Assembly: GCA_022605405.1 (NCBI GenBank)
Contig: JABYQQ010000001.1
Location: forward strand, 1,364,001-1,428,000
Length of the DNA: 64,000 nucleotides
Source: Earliella scabrosa
Lineage: Eukaryota > Basidiomycota > Agaricomycetes > Polyporales > Polyporaceae
Direction: 5' to 3'
Shown here: positions 54,430 to 64,000 of the stretch, piece by piece
Layout of the letters: every line of letters begins with the position of its first letter
Numbering within the stretch: position 1 is the first letter of the stretch
Notes under the pieces: generated by a model
Told to the model about the DNA's origin: nothing
Databases searched by the model: none
The model's input: the letters and a program-made list of their open reading frames with translations, nothing else
Translations under genes and position numbers: made by a program

Positions 54430-55120
54430 CCGCCACTATGCCGCAGCGCGCTGGTTGAGAGCGCGCTTGCCGCAGTGCCTCGCCGCCTCCACGCCGCCCA
54501 GCGCCCCTCTGCTGTTTGTTCGGCTCCACGCGGTGCTAACCCTCTGCAGTCCCTCTCGCGTGCCCGCAACACTCCGCGGATGCACGCTGGTGGGAGAGCG
54601 TGTAAGAACACGCTGCCGCGGCGCCTCGCCGCCTCCTGCCTGCACGCCGTACGGGGCCGCCCCTCCCTGCGTCTACTCCGTATCGCTCCCCGCTGCTCCC
54701 CGCCCCTGCTCTCCGGCTGTGCGACACGACATCTACTTTCCACGCAAGTCCCAGCCTCTATGCCACAGCGCGCCCTGTGAGAGTGCCGCCGCGGCGCCGA
54801 GGCGCCACCACTGCTCCCTGCCGTACTGCTCCCCGCCGCTCCTCGTCGCTCCCCGCCCCTGCTCTCCGCTCTTCCGCTCGCGGTTGCGTAGCGCCCCGCC
54901 TCTCCGCCCCGCTGATATTGAGCTCTAGGCCGCAGCGTGCGGGTGCCGTTCGAGAGCGTGCTGCCGCCGCCCCGAGCCGCCACCACTCCGTACTGCTCCC
55001 CGTCGCTCCTCGTCGCTCCCCGCCTCTGCGCCACACCGGTGTCGCGCTCCTGTTCGCGCCCTGCTGGCGCTCCGCTGCACCGTGGGCTCTACCCGTGCGT
55101 CGCCGAGGCATCCGCGTCCG
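54430..55120. repeat. GC-rich minisatellite with ~140-185 bp units
   Basis: Four imperfect units begin near 54454, 54593, 54777 and 54950 with GAGAGCG(C/T)G...CTGCCGC, followed by repeated GCTCCCCGCC and TCGTCGCTCCCC blocks. Each of three units is preceded by a CCGCAGCGCGC-like word. The strong C/G strand bias opens long frames (for example 54240-55034, minus) that encode only Arg/Gly/Ala-rich repeats, so I do not call a gene. Confidence 0.7.
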
Positions 55121-55307
55121 CTATCCCGCATTGCTCTGTCCTCCCGGGGACCGGCAGTTCCGAGATCGAAAAACGTAGAATAGAAGCAAATATAGTACAT
55201 GGATCACCACTGCATACATGTCCGTTGCGCCGCCGCAGCTGGGTGCATCAAAAACCTCCTCAGGGAGAAGGGAAAAAGCTACCAGCTGTACGCCGTGACG
55301 TTCGTCA

Positions 55308-58300
55308 TTACCCGCGACTGCTGCCCTGCACAAACTCCGGCGGATGGTCGGGGGACGTCTCCATCTTCTTGGGCACTCTGAGAGTGAAGTTGTAGTCCGA
55401 TTCGATGATCCGGAGGGCGCGATATTCGTGTGGCTTCAACGTCGCAAGCCAGGCCGGGTTGTAACAGTTGCGCCAGAGTCCCTTTGCCGGGTTCCCCAGC
55501 TCGGACCGGATGGGATCAGCCTCAACTCGCTCGCGAGGAGCACTCCCGCCACCTCGACTCCGCAAAATCTTCGTCTCGAAGTCCCAGATATGGAGGCGGT
55601 CGAGCGTGCGCAGGAAGTCCCTCAACGCATCGCTCATCCAGAGGACCCGGTGTATGAAGAACCTGCCCTCACGAGTGCGCCTTCTCGGACCCTCCGCATC
55701 GGTCTCGTCTTCGCTGAAGTTCCCAGCCGCCAACCTGCTCATGAGGTCAACGTGCTCGTTGAACTCATGATCAACGACAACAGCAACGCGACCCTGGTGT
55801 AGCTAGAAGCCTAGTCAGACCGGAATGGATCTGAAAGGTTAGTTGAGGGCTCACCGTAGTCCTCCGAGCGCGTGCGCGAGCCTTCTTAGCGTCCTCTTCC
55901 TCATCATCGTCAGAAGATGGCTCCAGGATCTGCCGCACGCGAGCGCGCACGTGCTCCATATGTGAGTCCAACGCGGCTCCGATGTGGTACTCCGTCCAGT
56001 AGCGTTGTGGAAACTGCAAGTCTTCTCTCTTGTATTCGCCGCCCCCAAGACAGTGGGCCAAGTGTCGTATGAAGTAGTCGCGAGCCTCGACATTGTAGGC
56101 GAATGTAGCCCAAGGCTGCTCAAGGTCGATATGGAAAGTCTCTGGTGTGAAGTAATCGTGGTCAACAGGGCTGCTGTTGTATGCGGTCAGCTCCGCTTCG
56201 GTGAGTGCACGACACTTCTGGGCTATATCCGCATAAGTCCTCGCGCCAAGGAGCTTCCTTAGATGTATGCGAACAACGCGCTGCTCACGCATTATCAGTC
56301 TTCAGCAACTGCACAACGGAAGCGGACGTACGGCAAGGCGATTCAGGTACACGAGTTCGATAGCGGCCAGGTGTTCGATCTCGTCCCGGGTCCGCGGCTT
56401 GCCGTCTTCCGGAGGAGGTAGCTCGATGCGCGATGCTTTCGAGCGCGAGGTTTTCGGGGCACGGGGCTTCTGGATCTTCTTGATGGGAGATAGCGCGTTC
56501 CCGCTCAACGCACCCTGTTCAATGCGAGTCAATCGCTGCTCCAGCCTTCCGATGCGACTGATCACGGCTTTGCTGTTGAGCGTTGTCAGTATCGGATTAT
56601 CAATGCCTGAAGGCGCTCGCTCACTTCTGCGTACGGACTTCCGCGAACAGCGCGTTCAACTGATCGAACATGTGGAATGCGAGCCGTTCGGATGAGTAGT
56701 TGGGTGCAGCTTGCTTGCCGGTCGAACCCCTTTCCTCGTTAGCGTCCCCGAACAATGTTTGTAGATTGATCGGTCCAGAGGGCGATGGAGAGCGCTCAGG
56801 CACGTTTTGATCATTCGTCATGCCATCGCCTGCGTCGTCCTCGCGGTCTCCACGTTCGAACTAGCAGGTAGTAAGCAACGAAGCGTGAGTTATGAACAAC
56901 TGAGTCAGACACTTACATATCTTTCCATATATGCCTCTAATTCGGTATCGAGGTCCGGCCCCTCCTCCTCCTCCTCCTCCTCCTCCTCCTCCTCATAGTT
57001 GTCTGCCTTATGGTAACGTCCCGGGTCATCCGAACTGTCGTCAATGTCGGCGTCGTCTCCGCCGGCTCCGAGATCGTCGTCCATGGGATCGTCGTCCATG
57101 GAATCGTCAAGATCCGCCTGCATCCTCCGCCCCGCTTGCTTCTTCGAACGTCGCTTCAATATCCGAGTCGTGTGTAAGCCCAACTAGAGTATAGCACGAC
57201 GTATTGGACAGCGCCTACCTGCGCAAGTTTGAACCGCACTGTGTTCCGCCTGCTACGATCTCCGCTATACGGATGCTTGATAGCTCGCGCGCGCTTGAAC
57301 TGGGTGGGGCCGCCGCTCTTGAACGATGCTTGGCTGGATGTGCGTGGGTGGGTACGGGCCATGGTTTGTGCGGCGGGATGGTTCTGCGTCGCAGCGAGGT
57401 GTTGCGGCCCGGAAGCGGGCTGAGGACAGATCGCGGGTTGCTCGGGGGCGTACATCTGCGTTGCAATGCCGCCTTGTGGCCTGCCATCTTGCTGAACTTG
57501 CAGGGCTTGACCGTAAGGTGCCATCCCGTACTCGGGGCCGTAGCCCGGCTGAAGGGTATGCTGCTAGCAATTGTAAGCAATATTCACGCGCGAACAGAAC
57601 GAGGAAACTGAGCTCACGTGGTTGACCATTGACTGCTGGAGCTGTGGGGGCTGCTGAGCAACCGGACCGTGTTGGTATTGCATCTGTGGCGGCTGTATGT
57701 ACTGCTGCTGCTGCTGCTGATGTTGATGTTGCTGCTGCTGTTGTTGCATGCCTTGGGCCGGGTGAAGGGCCTGAGGCTGGAGATGCTGGACGAGCTGCGG
57801 GGCTTGTTGAGGCTGAACATGCGGCGGGGTGGGTTGGTGCATCTGAGGCGCATATGCAGGAGTGTACGGAGGCTGAGGCACGTATCGGACAGGCACTTGC
57901 TGCCCCTGCTGCATCGGAGCAGGTTGCTGGTATTCGGGTGGGGGACGCTGAGCATAGAGGGGATGCTGGGCGGGCGGGAGTGGAGGAAGAGCAGCACGAG
58001 GAGGCGGTTCTTGAGCAGCGACACCATTGGCAGTCTGAGAGAGCTGAGCTGCGGCAGCTTTCTCAGCGGCGCGTCGTAGGGCAGCCCCTCTCTTCTTCGG
58101 GACGTCAGGGACACTGAGTGGAGGCGCCCAATGCTGCACGCAAGTCAGTACGCCATGAGGATGTGAACAGACAATTGGGATCACTGCTTACCACAGCCTC
58201 CGTCCTGCTCGACTTCTCATTCTCCAGGTTATCGACGCCACGCTTGCGCCGCTTGCGGCTGGATGAGGAGTTGATGGAAAGAGTTGGCGGCGGCATCGTC

Positions 58301-58587
58301 TGCGTTGGAGGCGATCCAGCAGGAGTGGTCGAAGCGCCGTCACCAGGAGCGCCGGCGCCTCGTGGTGGCGCAGTCGAGGCGCCGCTAGGCGTCGGGGGAT
58401 GCCCTTGAGTAGCTGGCGACAACGAGCCAGCCAGAGGAGTTGTGCCAGGAGCTGGAGTCGACGTATCAATTGGCGGTATAGGCGTGGTCTCAACGGAGGG
58501 ATCGGGGGTGGGTGAGGTGGGTGGATGACTCGTACCCACAGGAGGATCTCCTGCGGGCGGGGTTGCTCGCGGTTCCGGAGGGGACAT
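55308..58587 (-). CDS. Pro/Gln-rich protein next to the Tnp2 transposase, function unknown
   Basis: The start at 58587 gives MSPPEPRATPPAGDPPVGTS and a Pro/Thr/Ser-rich exon that ends in a nuclear-signal-like SSSRKRRKRG. Exon 2 is rich in Pro and Gln (GMQQQQQQHQHQQQQQQYIQ). Then come a basic exon (TQFKRARAIKHPYSGDRSRR), an acidic exon with eleven Glu encoded by a CTC repeat (about 56965-56995), LQTLFGDANEERG, a coil MISRIGRLEQRLTRIEQG, and a folded-looking part: VVRIHLRKLLGARTYADIAQ, DLEQPWATFAYNVEARDYFI, RYWTEYHIGAALDSHMEHVR and CYNPAWLATLKPHEYRALRI. All exons are open. It lies 256 bp downstream of the Tnp2 gene on the same strand. No known domain; its position suggests a second gene of the CACTA-type element, but a host gene is not excluded. 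Confidence 0.7.
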
Positions 58588-58842
58588 GAGCGGGAGAAAT
58601 GAGCGTCGGGCAGTCGTCGTGAGTCTCAGCTTCTATAGACTCTTGTTACAAAGGCACATTGTTAGTGAGTGGCGCGCCTCAACCGATAGACCACGGACAA
58701 TGCAAGGCACGTAGCATGCCGAACGGCTCCAGGAGGAGGGTTCGGCAACCTTCGTGGATGGAGAACTGCAAAAATTCCATAGCGACTACTGAATACATAT
58801 CCACGCATTGACGTTTGTCACTCAGCTCTAGATCATCGTAAG

Positions 58843-61800
58843 TCAGTACCACCAAGCGGTAATACAGAAATCATGTCGCAAACTCACCCTATCCAACGAT
58901 CGTACCACGATGCACTCGCGTCCAATGTCCTCCGGCGTGTATATGAGGGCTGCGAAGTGAGAAATCACGTCAGTGAGACGGATGATTTCTGGTTCGAGCG
59001 TGAGGTCATTATAGCAAAGCCAGGTGGGAACATCGGGGAACCTCCGGTACGGATCGAGCTGGGTATGATCTTCGCTTAAAGGAAGAAATCGGTTAACCAC
59101 GATGAACGGCTCCTCCTCGACAGTATTGCCCCCATCGGTGCTGCGAGTGTGGAATAAAATCTCAGAGATCTTGCCTGCGATGGGTTCTCGATGCACGTCG
59201 GACGATGAGGAGAACAGGATGAAGGAATTGCGCTGGCTGCTAGTGGACGTCGCGTAGGTGACCCCATCGTGATCGACGCTGCGCGCGTAGTCGGCCGAAT
59301 CAGGAAGATAGTGAGAGCCGCCGATTCGCCCTTCACGGATGGATTCGAAAGGTGGAGACGTAGTCGCGTTGATGCGCTGGAGGAGGATGTCGTAAATAGC
59401 TGGTGGTAGGGTGCGTCTCACCCGCGCTGCACGACGCTGTGGCACATCTTGACTGTCTGGCTCAGCGATGGACGAGAGTATGTCCGTCGAATGGCTACCC
59501 TTCCGATACCCTTGGAACGCTTGGCGGAACGCGTGAATCATCTCTTGGTATGCGGTGAGTGTTGGCCAGTTTGCGTTGTCGACAATCCATCGTAGCGTTG
59601 CGCCCACATAGAAATACCGGATGAACGTTCCGGGCATCTCGGCTACATGCGCGCGTGAGTGAGCGGTCATCGTCATCATTATTCAACTCACAAGGTTTGT
59701 GGTTCGTCCTCAACCTCTGCAGCAGGCCGTTATATCGCTCGAAGGGAAAGGCCCACCATCCGTGAGATGGCCCGAACAAAAGGAGACAATCCTTTAGATG
59801 GAGGGATAGGTGATGGTTCGGGACCAGGTTGGCGTCGTAGAGCGTCCGTAAGCCCTGTACATATGCTTCCATGTGAACGTCATATGCGTTGGCACGCTCC
59901 GTTGACATCGAACGCCGAGTTGCGAGGTCGACAGCGGCGATGAGATGCATGAAGTTCTCGAGGGCACGGGCCTCGGTTTGCGAAGCGGAAGACGTTCCCC
60001 ACAGGCGTACCAGCGTCATCACCATGGGAACCGTGCAGAGGGTCCGCCAATGATCGGCCTTCAACTTGCCGTGAGCAGCCTCTCCGATGTTTCGAGGAGG
60101 TTTCTCCAGCCAAGATGGAATGAACATTGCATGAATGTCCGCACGCAACTGCTTCAGGACCGTTGATGTGAAGATCTCGTTGACACTGTCGGACTCCGGC
60201 TCGTCTCCAGGGAGGTAGAATTCGCTCATCGCAGAAGGCTGGGTAGGTGGAAGCTTGAAAGATCCGATGCCTCCAGGAACCTTCTCAACCTAGACATAGC
60301 TCAATGTACACGTCACGATAGGTGTACTACAGTTCGCACTTACCCACGCAAGCATCAGGTTTGCTATCCCAGCCTTCGTGCTCTTGTCCTCGGGTACCTC
60401 AATCCGGTTGAACTTCGCCACCGCGACAAGGTAGTCTCGCCTCGCGCGGGCTGTCGTGTCTTGGGAACCAGCAGAAACTCCTCTCATGATCAGCCTTAGC
60501 TGTTCGGCCTGCTGCTCTGGGGTGTGTGCCGCTGCTCGTCGAGGTGTCGTACGCTTCTCCGCAGTCTTCAAGCCCCAGATACTTATGCAATGGTGGCGTA
60601 GTTCTCCCAGAAAAAGGTTATGCATGGCGTCTAACAGCGCGAATCGCGTGGGGTCCCAGTATGGAAGACGAAGCAGCTCTGACCACCTAATCCCATAGGC
60701 GTCGAAGATCTTCTTCCGTTCCTTGCCCGTTCGAGCTCGACGATACGCATTGGCGTGCTGGAGGTGCTCGGTCCATGAACAGGCGGGTGGCCAAGTGGAG
60801 CGATCTACGTTGTTCATGTCCTTCTCGAGCAGCTGGCAGAAGTTGCAGAAATGGGCGGCGGAGTATGACGCGAAGCCAGCCGTTTTCCTGAGGGCAGGCA
60901 GATCGCAGATGAGCGGAACCACGGCGACGCGCACGAGACGTCCAGAGGGACAATCCGCAGTGCACTGAAGGAAGATCCCTGGGTTCCACAGCTGGAGAAG
61001 CTCGTCGACGAGCGGGCGTAGGAGGTGATTGAGTTGAACGACATTGGGCTCCTTTGGGCCCGGAATGATGGCGAAGAGGAAGATGTTTTCCGGACGGTAG
61101 CGGAGATGGGGGGGAAGGTTCAGGCAGCACAGATAAACGGCTCCGATGCTATGCGACTTGCCTGCAGCCTTGTTGCCGCGAGGATTGAACCAGTCGACGA
61201 ACAAGCTGAACACTAAATGCAGACCGCCGTCATCTTGCACCGAGAAGGGCGTCTTGCCGTCGGGGCCCATCAGGTTCCTGATCCCAGGCGTCTGCATAAT
61301 GTCGGTCCACGATTCCCCTTCCTTCGGTTCGATCCACGAGTCCGCGATGAAACGCTCGATGCCAACACGTGAGAGGAATTCGGCTAGCCAAGCTCGAAGG
61401 CTCCGGCACGGGAACGTCCGGTAGGGTACCCAATGCGAATGTCTCCCGTTCCCTGGCGTGACAGCTCCGATAACTCTCTCGAATACGAGCGGCTCGTTGC
61501 AAGCCTGCGAGGCGGGGGTCTTCTTGTGTGTGCAAAAGCGAGGGAAAGGATCACGGGGTTTGGATGGGTCGGCTTGGTAGATGGCGAAACATTGACGGCA
61601 GCATGCGTACGTGACGATATCTGGGACGAGATGGAGCATCTTCATGGCGGTGCGTACGTCCTTGGGAAGGTTTTCCATGAGCAAGCGTTGTACCGGAGTG
61701 GGAGGCGAGCCTTGAGCGATGATCATGCCAAGCAGCACGACTTTCAGCGTGGAGAGGACATACGCCGATACCGGGCGCGACACGGCGGCCATGGCATGGA

Positions 61801-62775
61801 GAACCGTCACCATCATCAGGCACGCAAGCAAGACGGGCTCCATAGAGGTACGGTTCTCGAGTTGAGGAGCTAGCAATGCCGACATGTCAATTTGAAAACT
61901 TGGGTCATGAAGATGGAGACGAACGAGGTGTGATGAGGATCGGTCGCTGATCATCCGGCAGCACATAGTAGCCTGGCACTCGCGCGAGCACCTTGGCTTG
62001 ATCCCACGACCAAACGAGAATTCTGTCCAGACGAATAAGATGGGCGTCGAGCCGCTTGAGATTCGCCGTTCGTTCTCCGTCAGCGCCCTTGTCACCAATT
62101 GGCAGGATGGTGGTGTGTAAGTCCCGCTTCTTCCGCTCGAGCCATGTCCGAAACTCGATGTATGCAGTATTACTGCGTGCGGACGCCAAGGGACCCGGGG
62201 GATCGGTGGACGACGAGGGGGCCGATTGGAAAGCGAGTCGGGTGGAGAGTGGTACGCTGAGAGACCGGCGATGGATCTCTGCTTGAAGCTCCCCCATAGC
62301 GAGAATACGAGTCCGTATCCCCTCCTAGAATGGCGTCGTAAGCAAGAGCAAGTTGTACAAGTATCACATGTTCACCTTCAGAGAGAGTTGGTTCAACGAC
62401 TCCACGACGGCCTGGGTATCATCCTCATGGCAACAGTCAGAGCCTGGTGATCAGAGCATCATTAGACAGACTTACATCGGCGGTGTCGACTATAGCCCTC
62501 GACGGATTCCGGGCTGAACTGCCGGTGCCCGCGGACGCAGAGAGGTCACGGTTGCGGACAGACGTAAATTTTGGTTGATCCGGCTGCAAGGTCGTTAACA
62601 GGACGTCAGCAGCGATACGTTCTTCTGCTTGCTGAGCGAAGTCTCGACGCTTCTTCTCCCTCAACTGGTGTGTGTTATAGTCAGATTGGGACACGATCGC
62701 ACCAGGGTGGCGCTCTCCATCCTCGTCCTCGTAACGCGACGTCTTGATGCAGATGGAGCAAGTACAGATGGGCAT
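58843..62775 (-). CDS. Tnp2-type (CACTA) transposase
   Basis: The start at 62775 gives MPICTCSICIKTSRYEDEDG, the Cys-rich N-terminus usual in basidiomycete Tnp2 proteins. The central exon carries the Transposase_21/Tnp2 core: VFSLFVDWFNPRGNKAAGKS, HSIGAVYLCCLNLPPHLRYR, PENIFLFAIIPGPKEPNVVQ, LRPLVDELLQLWNPGIFLQC, VVPLICDLPALRKTAGFASY, CNFCQLLEKDMNNVD, WSELLRLPYWDPTRFALLDA and MHNLFLGELRHHCISIWGLK. The next exons hold HAMFIPSWLEKPPRNIGEAA, HGKLKADHWRTLC and LLLFGPSHGWWAFPFERYNG, then the C-terminal region with MPGTFIRYFY and FAALIYTPEDIGRECIVV. No stop or frameshift was found, so it is possibly intact. CACTA-type terminal repeats were not found inside the window; one end probably lies right of position 64000. 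Confidence 0.9.
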
Positions 62776-62980
62776 GGCGACCGTCTGCGGGGGGAGGGAG
62801 GCGAGCTCAGAGTCGGTGGGAGAACAGGTTCACACAGCAGACCGGAGGGCTACGCCTATTAGTATGAGACGAATACGACGGGTCACATGATATTACAGAT
62901 TGATATAGTAGACGTACATCAAAGGGCGCTGGAGAAACATTGATCATCGATGGATGGACAGAGAACGAGAGCGGCGGAAT

Positions 62981-64000
62981 TCACAAGGAGTCCCAGAGAG
63001 GATACTCACTCGGTGGCGCTCGTGGTTGGAGCCACCAAAGAAGCGTGACAGCGCCGATGAGCGCCATGATGGCGCCAGTGGCACGGGCCATGCTGTCTCG
63101 ACTGAGAAAGATCGCAATGTCGTAGATACTCCGCCAGCGGTCAGACCGCATGGCAGTCTAGAGGGATGACTTCAATCGTGACAGGAAGAATGTCCGACCA
63201 GGAAAAACGTACCAAGGCGCCTCGAACTCGGACGGTGATAGCCTTGCTATGCTCCTCAAGCATTATCGTCCAGGGCAGTCGGTACGAGCTCTCTCCTCCC
63301 GGACCGTCCTGGGCTAAGACTGCGGTCGCCTCAGGATGAGACGTGCAGGACGCGTGGGACTGATCCAGAGGCACATCGGGTACAGAGCCAGAAGCTCCCC
63401 CGGCCACTTCGTCCCCCGGAGCCCCCGCGACGGGCGTCGCACTCATCGTGGGGGGAAGATTGATGGCACGTTCAGCTGTTTCTGCGACGAAAGGCCCTTC
63501 AAGGAACGCGTCTAGGGAGGGGAGTGATGAGGAAGTCTTCGCCACTGCGCGGGTTCCCGACAGCTCATCGGCCAGATTAGGCCGCGTCGAGTTATGTTTG
63601 GCTATGACACCGAGAGCGTCTTCGGAGACGAACTCACGAACAAGCTCCCTCGTTGATTCGACCTGCTCCTGGATGGTCTGCTCGCACTCGTGGAGGCGCT
63701 GCAACCGACACCCCATATCATCCTGGATGGAAAGAACCTCGGCGATACCATTCGCCATAGTCTCCATTGCCTGCTTGTCAGAAAGGTGCTGAGCTTGCAG
63801 CGTCGCGATCGCGCGCTGAGCCTTTGCGAGCTGTTGCTCCAGTGTCCTGACTGAGTCGGACGCAGCCTCTTGCGTCTTCCCCATGGTACGGCGCTCTTTA
63901 GCAATGGTTTCTACGTGACAGAGCCGGCTCTGAATGAGGCAATGACGACGGAGCAGAGCAGTAAATACCTTGGGTTTTGACCAGCAGCCTCCTGGACGTC
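62981..64000 (-). CDS. Coiled-coil, tail-anchored protein (5' end beyond window)
   Basis: The main exon (about 63212-63940) is a long coil: KTQEAASDSVRTLEQQLAKA, QRAIATLQAQHLSDKQAMET, IQDDMGCRLQRLHECEQTIQ, then a polar Ser/Pro-rich linker. An intron (gtacgttttt to ccctctag) joins VRVRGAL to TAMRSDRWRSIYDIAIFLSR, followed by a single membrane segment ATGAIMALIGAVTLLWWL and a short tail ending PLWDSL (TGA 62981-62983). Upstream the frame stays open past an acceptor (ETIAKERRT) and a candidate exon DVQEAAGQNPR reaches the right edge, so the start is missing. The stop is about 200 bp upstream of the Tnp2 ATG, same strand. Function unknown. It could be a third gene of the Tnp2 element or an unrelated host gene. 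Confidence 0.65.

Noticed and set aside
54240..55034. A 264-codon minus-strand open frame
   Set aside because: Composed of Arg/Gly/Ala/Ser repeats produced by the GC-rich minisatellite; similar frames open on other strands and phases.

Overview
The window is genomic DNA of a filamentous basidiomycete, most likely an Agaricomycete and probably a polypore. The genes have many short GT-AG introns (about 45-65 nt) and high GC exons. The gene set is typical of the group: fungal mating-pheromone precursors with C-terminal CaaX boxes, Plavaka and Tnp2 transposases, a chromodomain Ty3 retrotransposon and orphan 7-TM proteins.

Layout. 0-12 kb is an ordinary gene block: a multi-pass membrane protein cut by the left edge, two related M28 metallopeptidases flanking translation factor eIF2D, and an F-box-like protein. 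14.2-34.7 kb is almost entirely mobile DNA. A 12.4-kb Plavaka-type transposon (14246-26660) sits inside a mating-pheromone precursor gene, with the two halves of that gene flanking it exactly. The transposon carries a transposase gene and a divergent accessory gene. The transposase gene is itself broken by a 3.36-kb terminal-inverted-repeat element (14966-18322) that carries its own unrecognised coding segments. Next to the pheromone remnant is a complete Ty3 element with indistinguishable LTRs, then two nested non-autonomous elements with the same termini as the Plavaka transposon. 34.8-42.6 kb holds a tandem segmental duplication: a 7-TM gene plus the 3' part of a tRNase Z gene, so one tRNase Z copy is a broken fragment and the other is full length. 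43.2-46.6 kb is a trehalose-6-phosphate synthase-type regulatory subunit. 47.4-52.1 kb contains four intact pheromone precursor genes, all on the minus strand and 1.2-1.6 kb apart. 53.5-55.1 kb is simple and minisatellite repeat. 55.3-64 kb holds a Tnp2 (CACTA-type) transposase with two neighbours on the same strand, a Pro/Gln-rich protein and a coiled-coil, tail-anchored protein cut by the right edge.

Reading. Five pheromone precursors (four intact, one split) in 38 kb mark this as part of, or next to, a pheromone/receptor (MAT-B type) locus. No STE3-type receptor was found in the window. The main result is a three-layer insertion history that can be read from the sequence: pheromone gene, then Plavaka transposon (2-bp duplication GT), then TIR element inside the transposase (7-bp duplication gaaacgc). 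Removing each layer restores an in-frame reading of the layer beneath. Exon boundaries were placed by eye from splice signals and frame continuity, so individual introns may be off.
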